From NCBI GenBank assembly GCA_949285735.1, contig CASEAQ010000016.1, forward strand, positions 1 to 49,459: a stretch of 49,459 nucleotides of DNA, in the 5' to 3' direction. The translations under genes and the position numbers were made by a program. Below, piece after piece: positions 38,201 through 45,944 of this stretch. The notes below the pieces were generated by a model that was given only the letters and a program-made list of their open reading frames with translations, made no database searches and was not told the DNA's origin. Every line of letters starts with the position of its first letter. The first letter of the stretch is position 1. This DNA comes from an uncultured Bacteroidales bacterium. Its GTDB lineage: Bacteria; Bacteroidota; Bacteroidia; Bacteroidales; Muribaculaceae.

Positions 38201-38701
38201 CTCTCCGACGTATCGTCATATTTCACGCCCGAGATTGCCGCCGACGGGGAAGGCTCGGGAGGACACATCTACTATCCGCTCGAAGACCTCTCCAGCGGAT
38301 TCCACTCGTTGCGGCTAAGGGTGTGGGATACGTTTGCCAACTCAAGCGAACGCACAATCTCGTTTAACGTAGTGAATGGACTTGCGCCAAAGCTCTACGA
38401 AGTCACGGCAATGCCCAACCCTGCATCGACCGAAGCCAACTTCTACTTGCAGCACAACCGCCCCGACGCATCTATCACGGTGACAATATATGTTTACAAC
38501 CTCATGGGGCAACTGGTGTGGAACACCACCGAATCGGGGCGCAGCAATATGTTCACGTCGTTCCCCATCACATGGAACTTGACCGACCTCGCCGGTCGCC
38601 GTGTGCCTCGCGGAATATATGTTTACCGAGCCAGCATATCGACCGACGGAGTGCAGGAAACCACCGAATCGCGCAAGATTGCCGTCACAGCCGAGCCATA
38701 G
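35273..38701 (+). CDS. porU: Type IX secretion sortase PorU (C25 peptidase family)
   Basis: From the ATG at 35273 the product is 1142 residues, close to the roughly 1150 of P. gingivalis PorU. A signal peptide is followed by the N-terminal domain with GRWVKISVTESGIYSISNSTLARWGF. The gingipain-like C25 peptidase domain carries His646 (FNYIGHGSTVGW) and Cys680 (FYTATCNFTRLDG). The C-terminal region has a type IX secretion tail (YEVTAMPNPASTEANFY and PRGIYVYRASI). PorU removes the C-terminal signal of exported cargo and attaches cargo to the cell surface. A TTG start six bases earlier is possible. porV, its usual partner, is not adjacent. It converges with the DUF3078 operon. Confidence 0.95.
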   Translation: MNILLRYFSIHIIILYVTAVCPSTAFALDASHYASESVLASGRWVKISVTESGIYSISNSTLARWGFSDPSSVKVFGYGGAPISTTLDDNQVDDLPQVPVLRRSSGILFYAQGPTTWQQSSLTGLEYRQYQHPYATAGYYFITDRSDIEAATLPTEQMQLGSGNIVTSFTDRTFHEQELYSPGETGHYLLGEDFRYNTVQTFNFDLEGIVAGSTVSVLTGFATATTGSSRLTFRYNGNTLSSSNSDNISAVSGEYTHVNTTTSLKQFEPGSNDLAYSITYTYNGTVSTARLDYITINYTRQLNLGDASQLNFRTASESSSQWTYQLSGCTSDTHIWDVTTAHAPVSVQYTTSGTAASFSPSAGGAREYVAFNESGTFPTPTLVGSINNQNLHAEAAPDMIIITPSEFVSEAQRIASLHEQIDEMRVLVVDQSLVFNEFSSGTPDVMAYRKLAKMFFDRGSSDDGHKLGYMLLFGRPLYDNRNITSVAQSLNYPRLLIWESANGTNESTSYCTDDILGTLSDGSSSSNMQSRGLDIAVGRMPVKSVAEASDVVDKLIEYVTGEDFGSWKNNIVMLADDGDNVQHMQQAENTITQMLAQGGENYVYNRIYLDAYTYNSDGSGSNYPDARRDLFKSLNDGALVFNYIGHGSTVGWSHERVLTWEDINNNLYYSHIPFFYTATCNFTRLDGSTVSGGELMFLNRRGGAISMYTTTREALIALNGPLSVQYGNQLFTRDDNGQYQRIGDIYRLSKNALSDDNKLRFILVGDPAMRLGYPTYNAVIESINGIEPTEENMPEFKARQVMTVRGSIYDDAGNKATTFNGAIFPTLYDAEQSVETNDNQNDDIKFVYDERSNKLAVIKDSVSAGEFTFHINIPSEISADNYRPAQLSLYAYSDDGKEANGSNSNFYIYGYDDTATTDTVGPNIRSMYLNSDEFTDGSEVNESPLLIAEVYDQSGLNFSTAGIGHQMTLLLDEATTLSDVSSYFTPEIAADGEGSGGHIYYPLEDLSSGFHSLRLRVWDTFANSSERTISFNVVNGLAPKLYEVTAMPNPASTEANFYLQHNRPDASITVTIYVYNLMGQLVWNTTESGRSNMFTSFPITWNLTDLAGRRVPRGIYVYRASISTDGVQETTESRKIAVTAEP

Positions 38702-38738
38702 GCAACAAGAACCAAAAGTGTGGAAACAGCGTGGGCAA

Positions 38739-39245
38739 TCATTCGCTGGGGCGAGTGATTGCAATGTCGTAGCCCATCAGCCGAGCCGACACCTTGAATG
38801 GAGTTGCACTCTTGCGCGGCTTGCCGCTAAGGTAATAATAGAACAATCGTTGGCGGTCGAACGAATTTATCGACACCTGCCTCGACCCGCCAGGCAACAA
38901 GTCACACGGCACATGCACGGTGCGCTCGTGCAGCAGTCCGCCATTGACATCGATGTAACGCAACATGACGGTTATCCCCGACAAATGCCATTGAGTGTTG
39001 TTTTGCACAAAAAAGGTTTCTTCAATATCCGATACACGCTTGTTGAACCCTCGTAGGCTAACGGCATTCTCTTCAAACTGTGGGAGCAGTGGTGCATCGA
39101 CACCACCCAAGCTATCTGCCACAGCCGCCGAATCAACTTCAAGAAACTCCACATCGCGCGTCTGCGGAACAAGTGTGCGCTGCATTGCCGATGCGGCAGC
39201 CAACACTGCCGCCAGCATAATCGTGGTGGTAAACTTTCTCTTCAT
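38739..39245 (-). CDS. Exported protein of unknown function
   Basis: This 168-residue protein has a signal peptide (MKRKFTTTIMLAAVLAAASA), a linker of about 60 residues and a beta-sandwich-like region: VSDIEETFFVQNNTQWHLSGITVMLRYID, ERTVHVPCDLLPGGSRQVSINSFDRQRLFYYYL. The pattern resembles small domains that shape extracellular or periplasmic beta proteins, but I cannot name the family. Its ATG overlaps the stop of the gene before it (ATGA), so the two are translated together and probably act together. It is the last gene of the unit beginning with DUF3078 and ends 37 bases from the convergent porU stop. No terminator is visible between them. Confidence 0.82.
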   Translation of the reverse strand: MKRKFTTTIMLAAVLAAASAMQRTLVPQTRDVEFLEVDSAAVADSLGGVDAPLLPQFEENAVSLRGFNKRVSDIEETFFVQNNTQWHLSGITVMLRYIDVNGGLLHERTVHVPCDLLPGGSRQVSINSFDRQRLFYYYLSGKPRKSATPFKVSARLMGYDIAITRPSE

Positions 39246-39874
39246 AAGTATCTTATTTCATGGTGCTGGCTTTCGTTATCGTCGTATGCAGGATATACTT
39301 TGCTGAAACCGACAGGCAATTCCTCCTTTTCGACGTATGGAGATACCGAAATAAATCGGAACAACTTGGGCAGGAAACGTGTGAGATTGAAACGCACTCT
39401 CACCTTCAGGCTGTTTTGCTTGAATATAAGCGACGTGCCGTCGTCTTCAAGGGTCGCCACACATTTGCCCGGACTAAGCAGCCTCTTGCCATCCTGTTCG
39501 CCATAAAGCCACAATTCAAACTTGTGGTTGTCGGCACTCTCAGCAATGTAACCTATCACAGTACCAGGCAGCAACGACATATCCTCGCTATCGAGCAAGA
39601 CGATGCGATATTTTATCTTCTTCGAAAACTGAGGCGACTCAAAATGTTCTATTGCCACAGTCATCATCTCGTCGGGATATTCCCAAATGCCCTCTACCGT
39701 CTGCAACGGACAGCTGGCAAGCCTATCCTTAACCTCGTCAAACGAATAGCCGGGCAACACCTGCGACTGCGCTGGGGGCGTGTCGCCATAATACTCACCA
39801 TCGGCAGCAAGCGCGGTCGCTGCCCCAAACAGCAACAACAACACGCCAACAACATAATGCCTCAGCAAGTCCAT
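39242..39874 (-). CDS. Exported protein of unknown function
   Basis: The 210-residue protein has a signal peptide (MDLLRHYVVGVLLLLFGAATALAADG). A mature part follows with GIWEYPDEMMTVAIEHF and LDSEDMSLLPGTVIGYIAESADNHKFELWLYGEQDGKRL, and then an Arg/Phe-rich strand region, VRVRFNLTRFLPKLFRFISVSPY. The phrase order suggests a lipocalin-like or small barrel fold that binds a ligand, but this is a guess from pattern only. It starts 15 bases after the DUF3078 gene and overlaps the next gene by four bases. Confidence 0.82.
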   Translation of the reverse strand: MDLLRHYVVGVLLLLFGAATALAADGEYYGDTPPAQSQVLPGYSFDEVKDRLASCPLQTVEGIWEYPDEMMTVAIEHFESPQFSKKIKYRIVLLDSEDMSLLPGTVIGYIAESADNHKFELWLYGEQDGKRLLSPGKCVATLEDDGTSLIFKQNSLKVRVRFNLTRFLPKLFRFISVSPYVEKEELPVGFSKVYPAYDDNESQHHEIRYL

Positions 39875-39889
39875 AACACAACACTCCTG

Positions 39890-41404
39890 TTAATTCATGG
39901 CAAACCTGTACTTCAAGCCGAAACTCAATATTTCCTTCATCTGCCAATAGCCCCAATCAGAATTTCTCTCGGCTGAATCGTCGAAACGCAAATGCAAGTA
40001 GAATTGCGTTGACAGGTACTTGTTGATTGAGAAATTAAACGTGTTTTCCCAATCGCCCTGCACATAGTCGTAGTTGGTGAAGGCATAAACCCTCGACGAC
40101 CAACTGATTGCAGGGGTTATAGCCCACGTCAACTTGGCTTCGACATTCGAACCGAAGTCGCCTTTCACGTGCTTCCCGGCATCGACACCCATCGCCGTGG
40201 GGTCAACACGGTCGTTTTCGCGGCATATCTTCAAGTTGTAGGAAAGCGGTGCCACCGACAAGTCGAACGTTGCATACCCGTTCTTGCTCTTGGTGCCGTA
40301 GGTCATACCAAGACCGAGGTTCAATTCACCAGGGGTGAGGAACGAGGCACTCAGGTCGTTGGTGTTTGAAACATAATTGTTGAACAACTGCGTCTTAAAC
40401 TGCATCGTCGCCGAATAATACCAGTTGCGGATTGCCTTGTAACCGAATTTCGTGTTCACTTGGAACAAATCTTCACTTATGCTATAGTTGCGCACGGTGT
40501 CCTGCGGTGCCGAGCTCAAGCCTATTTTATACTGCACCGTGTTTTCAAACAGCAAGTTGGGATGCACCTGCTGGTTCAACGCCACAGTCCACGTGAAGTT
40601 GCCAAGTATGTTAAGGTTGTTGTTACCACCCTGATACCAGTTGTCGGAAATATATGCCTGCGAGAACTGCAACGACCCGTCGATGGTGTGAAGCCAATTG
40701 CGCACCTTTATCACTGGCACTTCCAATTCCTCGACAATCTCGGCGGCAAGCGGGTCGGTATCGGTCTCTTCGAGTTTCAGCGTGCGTGTCGATGGGTCGG
40801 CAGCTATCTCATACTGCTTTGGCGGCTTGGGCAGGTCGTCGAGGTTATATGCCACCATATCGGGGTGGTTGAGCATGATATGGTAGCGCAACCGCCGTTC
40901 GTCATACGTCTTGCGCATCGCCTCATCGAGGAAGCGCGAGTCATATTCAAAGCCCATCTTGTCGATACCTATGCTGTCGGCGCTATATGTGATGCTGTCG
41001 CAGTACACCTCTTGGCGTTCAAACACGAGCGGCATGAACATAAGGCTCGGCTTGAGCGGAATCGAGTCGAAATTGATTGTCGAACTGTCGCCGAGCGTCA
41101 CGGTAATGATTTTTATCTCGGGCTTGCGCCTTTTGCGCATCACAGCACGCAGGCTGTCGGCACGCATCATGCTGTCGCGGCGCACGATGCTGTCGCGTTG
41201 CAAGCTATCACTGCGCAACAGGCTGTCCATCACGTGCCTGTATGCCGAGTCAACCTCTTCGTTTTCCACAACAATTATGCTGTCGGCGCCGGCAGTGCTT
41301 GCCGACACCATTTCCACCGAAGCCTCGCCCTGCGCAAACGACAGCAAGGCATAACCCACAACGGCAACAAATATCGAGAACAAACGTACAGCTTTCAGGC
41401 TCAT
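39890..41404 (-). CDS. DUF3078-type outer-membrane beta-barrel protein
   Basis: The 504-residue protein has a signal peptide (about residues 1-25). A segment with regular DS pairs follows (about 55-90: DSLLRSDSLQRDSIVRRDSMMRADS), probably helical and charged. A C-terminal barrel (about 235-504) contains NWLHTIDGSLQFSQAYISDNWYQGGNNNLNILGNFTW, the DUF3078 hallmark, and ends in LKYRFAMN. Function is unknown; related proteins are outer-membrane barrels. A -7-like element TACTTTTG (complement of 41469-41476) lies in the 160-base gap behind the GH25 gene, so it may start its own transcript with the two downstream exported proteins. Confidence 0.88.
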   Translation of the reverse strand: MSLKAVRLFSIFVAVVGYALLSFAQGEASVEMVSASTAGADSIIVVENEEVDSAYRHVMDSLLRSDSLQRDSIVRRDSMMRADSLRAVMRKRRKPEIKIITVTLGDSSTINFDSIPLKPSLMFMPLVFERQEVYCDSITYSADSIGIDKMGFEYDSRFLDEAMRKTYDERRLRYHIMLNHPDMVAYNLDDLPKPPKQYEIAADPSTRTLKLEETDTDPLAAEIVEELEVPVIKVRNWLHTIDGSLQFSQAYISDNWYQGGNNNLNILGNFTWTVALNQQVHPNLLFENTVQYKIGLSSAPQDTVRNYSISEDLFQVNTKFGYKAIRNWYYSATMQFKTQLFNNYVSNTNDLSASFLTPGELNLGLGMTYGTKSKNGYATFDLSVAPLSYNLKICRENDRVDPTAMGVDAGKHVKGDFGSNVEAKLTWAITPAISWSSRVYAFTNYDYVQGDWENTFNFSINKYLSTQFYLHLRFDDSAERNSDWGYWQMKEILSFGLKYRFAMN

Positions 41405-41468
41405 AATATCAAGACGTTTTTTCGTATTCGGAATATACTGGTTTTCTTTTTTGTCGATTATTTTGGTA

Positions 41469-41476
41469 CAAAAGTA
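41469..41476 (-). promoter_or_regulatory. -7 promoter element of DUF3078 unit
   Basis: Complement reads TACTTTTG, matching TAnnTTTG. No convincing -33 element is seen 19-21 bases upstream. Transcription would start near 41461, about 57 bases before the ATG. Confidence 0.4.
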
Positions 41477-41564
41477 AGCATAATCTTTCTATTTCCATGA
41501 TTACGGCAATAAAAAGCAAAAAAAGCAGAAAATATCCAAAACCGTCTGCACACCACTGCCCCAT

Positions 41565-42338
41565 TTATTGCTCCAACCATGCCTTCCATTGCAGGCTGTC
41601 ACCATTGAACACATTAAGGTCAACATCACCATTGATGCCATCGACAACGCCCCAATGGCTATACTGCAATATCTTCCAGTTATAACCCACCACCTTGCGC
41701 GGATGCTTGAAAGTACACAACCACAAATCGAGATGCGAAAAGTCATCCTTTATGTAGCTGCTATAACCGTCCTTGTTGGTATATATCATCACACGGTAGC
41801 CACACGAGTCGAGCGATGCCACCATGTCGCGCAAGTTGCGCTTCACCACAGCCTCGTTATCGGCACTCTCGTTGCCCCAATCCTCCACGTCAATCACCAG
41901 TGGCAGGTCGAGCTGCCTGCCAGCTATGGCATCGATGAAATTGGCAGCTTGCAACTTGCCGTTTCCGTTCTTGCGGAAGAAATGGTACGCCCCCACCTTC
42001 AACCCGGCATTGGCGGCACTGTCGCAATTGACCGAAAACTTGCTATCCCTGAAGTCCGACCCTTCCGAAGCCTTTATATAGACAAATGTGATGCTGTCGG
42101 CAACCACGCGGCGGAAGTCTATCACACCATTATGACTCGACACGTCGATGCCGCCGATGGGGTATTCGTTTTTATACACCACGATATGTGGGCGACTGCC
42201 ATATATACGCCGCGTCACATACACCAGTCCGCCAATAAGCATCAACAGGCACAACGAGCCAACGCACACTGCCGCAATTATTATACGGCGCTTCGGCACT
42301 TCATCTTTTTTCCTTTTTTTATCCTTCTTTGCCTCCAC
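41565..42338 (-). CDS. Membrane-anchored GH25 muramidase
   Basis: This 257-residue protein has a highly basic cytoplasmic tail (MEAKKDKKRKKDEVPKRR), one membrane helix (about 19-42) and a GH25 lysozyme domain. Catalytic acids are visible: Asp65 (GGIDVSSHNG), Glu92 with Asp95 (KASEGSDFRD) and the Asp150-x-Glu152 pair (LVIDVED). GH25 enzymes cut the beta-1,4 bond between MurNAc and GlcNAc. Anchoring in the inner membrane suggests a role in the cell's own wall remodelling rather than attack on others. It starts 19 bases after the antiporter gene and is probably co-transcribed with it. Confidence 0.93.
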   Translation of the reverse strand: MEAKKDKKRKKDEVPKRRIIIAAVCVGSLCLLMLIGGLVYVTRRIYGSRPHIVVYKNEYPIGGIDVSSHNGVIDFRRVVADSITFVYIKASEGSDFRDSKFSVNCDSAANAGLKVGAYHFFRKNGNGKLQAANFIDAIAGRQLDLPLVIDVEDWGNESADNEAVVKRNLRDMVASLDSCGYRVMIYTNKDGYSSYIKDDFSHLDLWLCTFKHPRKVVGYNWKILQYSHWGVVDGINGDVDLNVFNGDSLQWKAWLEQ

Positions 42339-42357
42339 AGTACTCTCTCCTCAAGCC

Positions 42358-44715
42358 TTATCTCAATTTTTCGAGCTTCTGCGTGTCGCCCACCATCCAC
42401 AACACGTCGTGGGCGCAGAATGGCACTGCTCCATCGGGCTTTATATATTCGCTACCGCGCTGTATCGCCACAAGTAGCGACGAATAGTCGTCGCGCAATC
42501 TCACCGAGGCAGTAGTCTGCCCAATCAACGGGGAATTTTCACCAATCTCGAAGTGGACAAGGTTGATGTCGCTGTTGCCGCTTGCCTCCATCGATGCCGG
42601 CGCAGCCTTTTCAATGACGGGCAGCAACGCCTGTATCTGGCTGTCGGTGCCAACAATGCCAAGCACGTCGCCGGGGAATATGCGCATATCGCCTGTCGGA
42701 ATGGGGTAGTGATGCTCGCCACGCTGTATGCCCACCACGTTCACGCCATAGCGGCGGCGTATGTCGGCATTGCGCAAACGCTCACCAACGAAAGGACAGC
42801 CATAGCCAACGGTGACACGCGCCACGTGCAAGTCGGACACAAGCACCGCGTCGCGCCCGCTGCGCCTCAACTCCCGCTCGTTAAGATTCTTCATGAATTG
42901 CGTTTCAAGATCGTGCATGCTGCGCTTCACCTTGTTGGAGAAGAACAGGATAATCACCACAAACACCACTACGCCAATCACGAGGGCGACAACAGGCGAA
43001 TATATGTGCCCAAGGTAGCCAATGAGCAACGACGATGCCACAACCAGCCTCACGATTATAATCAACACCAGCGGAAGCATCGTCTTGCTACCCTGCTCCT
43101 TCAGTTTTTCACGTTCCGACCGTTTCACGCCTGTAACCGCAAGCGCAAGCAGGAAAGGCGACAAGACCACAAGCGTGGCAACCACCGACACCAATTCTCC
43201 CCATTGGTCGCCGATTATTTCCACCATCAGCGGCATGAAATAAAGTTCCGACAACGTGATTATGGCAATCGAAATCACAGTGTAGAGCAATATCTTCCAC
43301 ATACTGCGCTTCACGATGCTGCGCCACAATGACTGCCCCTCGTTGAGCTGCGTCTCGGTGGTGCTGTAACGGTCAATCAAGAACTGCAGCCGCTGAGGCA
43401 AATGCCGCGACACGAAGTTATAGGCAGGTTCTGCCATCTTTATGAAATATGGCGTGCCAAACGTCGTCAACACCGACACTGCAACCACGATAGGATATAT
43501 ATAGGAGTTGAGTACTCCCAGCGACATGCCAAGCGATGCAATGATAAATGCAAACTCACCTATCTGCGTGAGGCTGAAACCTGTCTCCATCGATGTTTTA
43601 AGGTCTTGCCCAGCCACGAGCGAGCCGACCGTGCCGAAAAGCACCATGCCGACAACCACGACCACCGACAGTAGCAGTATTATCCCTGCATACTCGCCGA
43701 TAATGGAAGGATCGACCATCATGCCCACCGAAATGAAGAACACTGCGCCAAACAGGTCTTTGACAGGCGTAACCACTTTCTCGATATGTTCTGCCTCGCA
43801 AGTACCAGCCAATATCGCGCCCATCAGGAATGCGCCGAGTGCAAGCGAGAAGCCCGAGAACACCGAAAACACAGCCGTGAGCATACACAGCCCCATCGCC
43901 GTGACAAGCAGCAACTCGTCGCTGATGAACTTGCGGAAATAATTGATAAACGACGGTATCACAAACACACCCACCGTGAACGTGATGACAAGGAAGAAGA
44001 CGAGCTTCAGTATGCTCATCAGCATCTCCTCCCCAGCAACGCTGTTGTTGATGGCTATCGACGACAGTATTACCATCATAACCACGGCAAAGAGGTCTTC
44101 ACACACCAGCACGGCAAACACATGGGCAGTAAACTTGCGCTGTCGCATGTTCAGGTCGGTAAATGCCTTTATGATTATCGTTGTTGACGACATCGACAGC
44201 ATCGCCCCAAGGAAGAGCGCATCGATAAAGGCAAATCCTAACAAATGCCCCACGGCAAGCCCTATGCCCATCATGCACACCACTATAATCAACGCAGTGA
44301 CCACTGCCGATCCTCCCACATTGAGCAACTTCTTGAAACTAAATTCAAGCCCAAGCGAGAAAAGCAACACGACGATACCTATTTGCGCCCAAAAGTCGAT
44401 ATTCGCCTCATTGGCGATGGACGGGAAGAAGTTGAAGTGCGGGCCCACGAGGAATCCTGCCACAATATAGCCAAGCACCACGGGCTGCTTGAGCTTCTTG
44501 AAGATTATCGCAGCCACAGCCCCCACCACGAGCAATAGTGCAAGGTCGCCTATAAGGCTGTTGGTCTGGAAGCTCGCATCGCCGCCCTCGCTGGCTGCAG
44601 CCTCGCCACCAGCCACCTCGGTATGCACTTGCCCGCTTTCAGCCTGCCCGAGATTGATTGCGCCGGGGCAGTTGGCAAACACGGCATCAAAAGCCGTCAT
44701 ATCCGAAAATATCAT
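42358..44715 (-). CDS. CPA2-family cation:proton antiporter with TrkA-C domains
   Basis: The 785-residue protein has a non-membrane N-terminus of about 50 residues rich in Ala, Glu and Gly. About 12 membrane helices of the Na+/H+ exchanger fold (KefB/KefC-like) follow, for example LKQPVVLGYIVAGFLVGPHF and LGAMLSMSSTTIIIKAFTDLN. A further membrane segment around residues 480-590 leads to two C-terminal TrkA-C domains (about 630-700 and 705-785). TrkA-C domains bind small regulators such as nucleotides. K+ or Na+ efflux in exchange for protons is likely; the ion cannot be decided. No nucleotide-binding TrkA-N domain is seen. It lies between an MgtC-like gene and a GH25 muramidase. The start might be the ATG at 44700 instead. 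Confidence 0.93.
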   Translation of the reverse strand: MIFSDMTAFDAVFANCPGAINLGQAESGQVHTEVAGGEAAASEGGDASFQTNSLIGDLALLLVVGAVAAIIFKKLKQPVVLGYIVAGFLVGPHFNFFPSIANEANIDFWAQIGIVVLLFSLGLEFSFKKLLNVGGSAVVTALIIVVCMMGIGLAVGHLLGFAFIDALFLGAMLSMSSTTIIIKAFTDLNMRQRKFTAHVFAVLVCEDLFAVVMMVILSSIAINNSVAGEEMLMSILKLVFFLVITFTVGVFVIPSFINYFRKFISDELLLVTAMGLCMLTAVFSVFSGFSLALGAFLMGAILAGTCEAEHIEKVVTPVKDLFGAVFFISVGMMVDPSIIGEYAGIILLLSVVVVVGMVLFGTVGSLVAGQDLKTSMETGFSLTQIGEFAFIIASLGMSLGVLNSYIYPIVVAVSVLTTFGTPYFIKMAEPAYNFVSRHLPQRLQFLIDRYSTTETQLNEGQSLWRSIVKRSMWKILLYTVISIAIITLSELYFMPLMVEIIGDQWGELVSVVATLVVLSPFLLALAVTGVKRSEREKLKEQGSKTMLPLVLIIIVRLVVASSLLIGYLGHIYSPVVALVIGVVVFVVIILFFSNKVKRSMHDLETQFMKNLNERELRRSGRDAVLVSDLHVARVTVGYGCPFVGERLRNADIRRRYGVNVVGIQRGEHHYPIPTGDMRIFPGDVLGIVGTDSQIQALLPVIEKAAPASMEASGNSDINLVHFEIGENSPLIGQTTASVRLRDDYSSLLVAIQRGSEYIKPDGAVPFCAHDVLWMVGDTQKLEKLR

Positions 44716-44742
44716 AATGTAATCGCGTTGTTATTTTCCTGT

Positions 44743-45468
44743 TTATATATTAATGTCACTCGTCAATGTTATTGTCTCGACGGGAAATTTTCTGCCTATC
44801 TCATTCATTATAGGTGCAAAATCCGTCTTGCTCTTGGTGAACACCACGAGCGAGATTGCCGACTTGTTTTGCTTGTAGTCATATTTTATGAAACGGTCTT
44901 GGACAAACACGCCGTGCGCGCCAAGTATCGCCTCGATTATGCCAAAATCGTCAATCACGCCGCTAAGCACGATATTAATCGCCCGCGACTGCCCGCTCAT
45001 GCTTGCCCGGCGGCGGTCATACCGCTCAAGCGAGACAAGGATAAACAGCACCAAGCCCGTGGCGACAAACGAAACGATATACATCCCTGCCCCGATGGCA
45101 AGCCCGATGGCTGCCACCATCCATATTCCGGCAGCCGTCGTCAGTCCACGCACCGAGCCTTTCATCTGTATTATCGCCCCGGCACCAAGGAAACCAATGC
45201 CCGTGAGCACCTGTGCGGCTATACGCCCGGGGTCGCCATTCTTCAACCCCAAATATTCTTGCGGGATATAAATGCTAAGCAGCATCGCCAACGTGGCACC
45301 CATCGAAATGAGGGCAAAAGTACGGTCGCCGGCTATCTGCCCCTTGCTCTTGCGCTCCAAGCCCACTATCGAGCCGATGGCAAGGCTCAAGACGAGTTTG
45401 AATATTGAACCGACCACCGTCACGTCGTTCGACAAAATGTCGTTCCATATACTCCTCCAAATTTCCAT
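44743..45468 (-). CDS. MgtC/SapB-family membrane protein
   Basis: This 241-residue protein shows the MgtC N-terminal core: about four or five helices with KLVLSLAIGSIVGLERKSKGQIAGDRTFALISMGATLAML and GRIAAQVLTGIGFLGAGAIIQ, followed by a C-terminal ACT-like domain (about 165-241). MgtC relatives affect magnesium-limitation survival and ATP synthase activity in other bacteria; the role here is unknown. It is the first gene of the unit with the antiporter, 27 bases ahead of it. A -7-like element TAAGTTTG (complement of 45489-45496) lies just upstream. Confidence 0.93.
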   Translation of the reverse strand: MEIWRSIWNDILSNDVTVVGSIFKLVLSLAIGSIVGLERKSKGQIAGDRTFALISMGATLAMLLSIYIPQEYLGLKNGDPGRIAAQVLTGIGFLGAGAIIQMKGSVRGLTTAAGIWMVAAIGLAIGAGMYIVSFVATGLVLFILVSLERYDRRRASMSGQSRAINIVLSGVIDDFGIIEAILGAHGVFVQDRFIKYDYKQNKSAISLVVFTKSKTDFAPIMNEIGRKFPVETITLTSDINI

Positions 45469-45654
45469 CTTGCAAACTTTTTAGGGTGCAAACTTAGCAA
45501 TAAATTACATTCGTTCGAATAAAATTATGAATTTATTCTTTGCGCAGACACTCCGATTTGTTAATACGACCATATAAATTGGGCATATTGGTTAAATAAT
45601 GTTGCTTAGGCAAATTTTATTGCCCGAAAATTATGTTGTATAACACATTCTGCT
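45469..45654. other. Divergent intergenic region between mgtC-like gene and orphan RNA
   Basis: It holds the -7-like element of the mgtC-like gene (complement of 45489-45496) and AT-rich sequence with an inverted pair GGGCA (about 45579) and TGCCC (45621). No reading frame is supported. Confidence 0.4.
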
Positions 45655-45662
45655 TACCTTTG
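45632..45662 (+). promoter_or_regulatory. Promoter of the orphan structured RNA
   Basis: TATG (45632-45635), 19 bases, then TACCTTTG (45655-45662). The -7 box is identical to those of both tRNA genes in this window, suggesting strong transcription starting near 45669. Confidence 0.6.
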
Positions 45663-45668
45663 CGCCAG

Positions 45669-45807
45669 TTATTCATGGTATTAGTTTTAAGGCAAACTAA
45701 AGATGAGTGTCGTGAGACAATCACTTCTGTTTTTAGGTTTATGTTAATGGTATTAGAAGGTTATTTAAAGCGATCCTGGGCAGTGATGCCGAGGATTTAT
45801 TTTTTTA
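45669..45807 (+). ncRNA. Orphan RNA with two tandem ATGGTATTAG/GTGA-hairpin modules
   Basis: Two modules follow each other. Each has the ten-base box ATGGTATTAG (45675-45684 and 45747-45756) and, 22-23 bases later, a hairpin whose four apical pairs are capped by a GTGA tetraloop: TGTC/GACA at 45708-45719 and GGCA/TGCC at 45779-45790. Below each apical stem is a single mismatch and then further pairs (three pairs in module 1; six pairs, AGGATT with GATCCT, in module 2). The second hairpin runs into a U-rich tract (45797-45807) and so can serve as terminator. A 77-codon frame across it breaks this logic and has no family match. The next plus-strand gene, nagB, is about 570 bases away beyond an oppositely oriented tRNA, so this looks like an independent small RNA rather than a leader. 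Confidence 0.6.
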
Positions 45808-45858
45808 TATCCCCACCACACCCACACATTAATTCCAACAATGGTGGCAGTAGAAAAT

Positions 45859-45888
45859 ATTCCTAATTCCTCATTCAAAATTCCTAAT
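45859..45888. repeat. ATTCCTAATT repeat cluster beyond tRNA-Leu terminator
   Basis: ATTCCTAATTCCTCATTC followed by AAAATTCCTAATTA, in the same orientation as the other dispersed copies, directly beyond the U-tract of the tRNA-Leu terminator. Confidence 0.8.
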
Positions 45889-45925
45889 TAAAAAAAGCGG
45901 ATTCATCAACCATCTTGATGAATCC
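45889..45925 (-). terminator. Intrinsic terminator of tRNA-Leu
   Basis: A perfect eleven-pair stem (complement of 45915-45925 with 45899-45909) around a five-base loop is followed on the minus strand by GC and a run of U residues (45889-45896). Confidence 0.9.
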
Positions 45926-45944
45926 ACCTCTAATGTTTAACCCG

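Noticed and set aside
45633-45866. 77-codon plus-strand frame over the orphan RNA
   Set aside because: The paired boxes and hairpins explain the sequence better, and the frame's start overlaps the promoter; composition is not protein-like.
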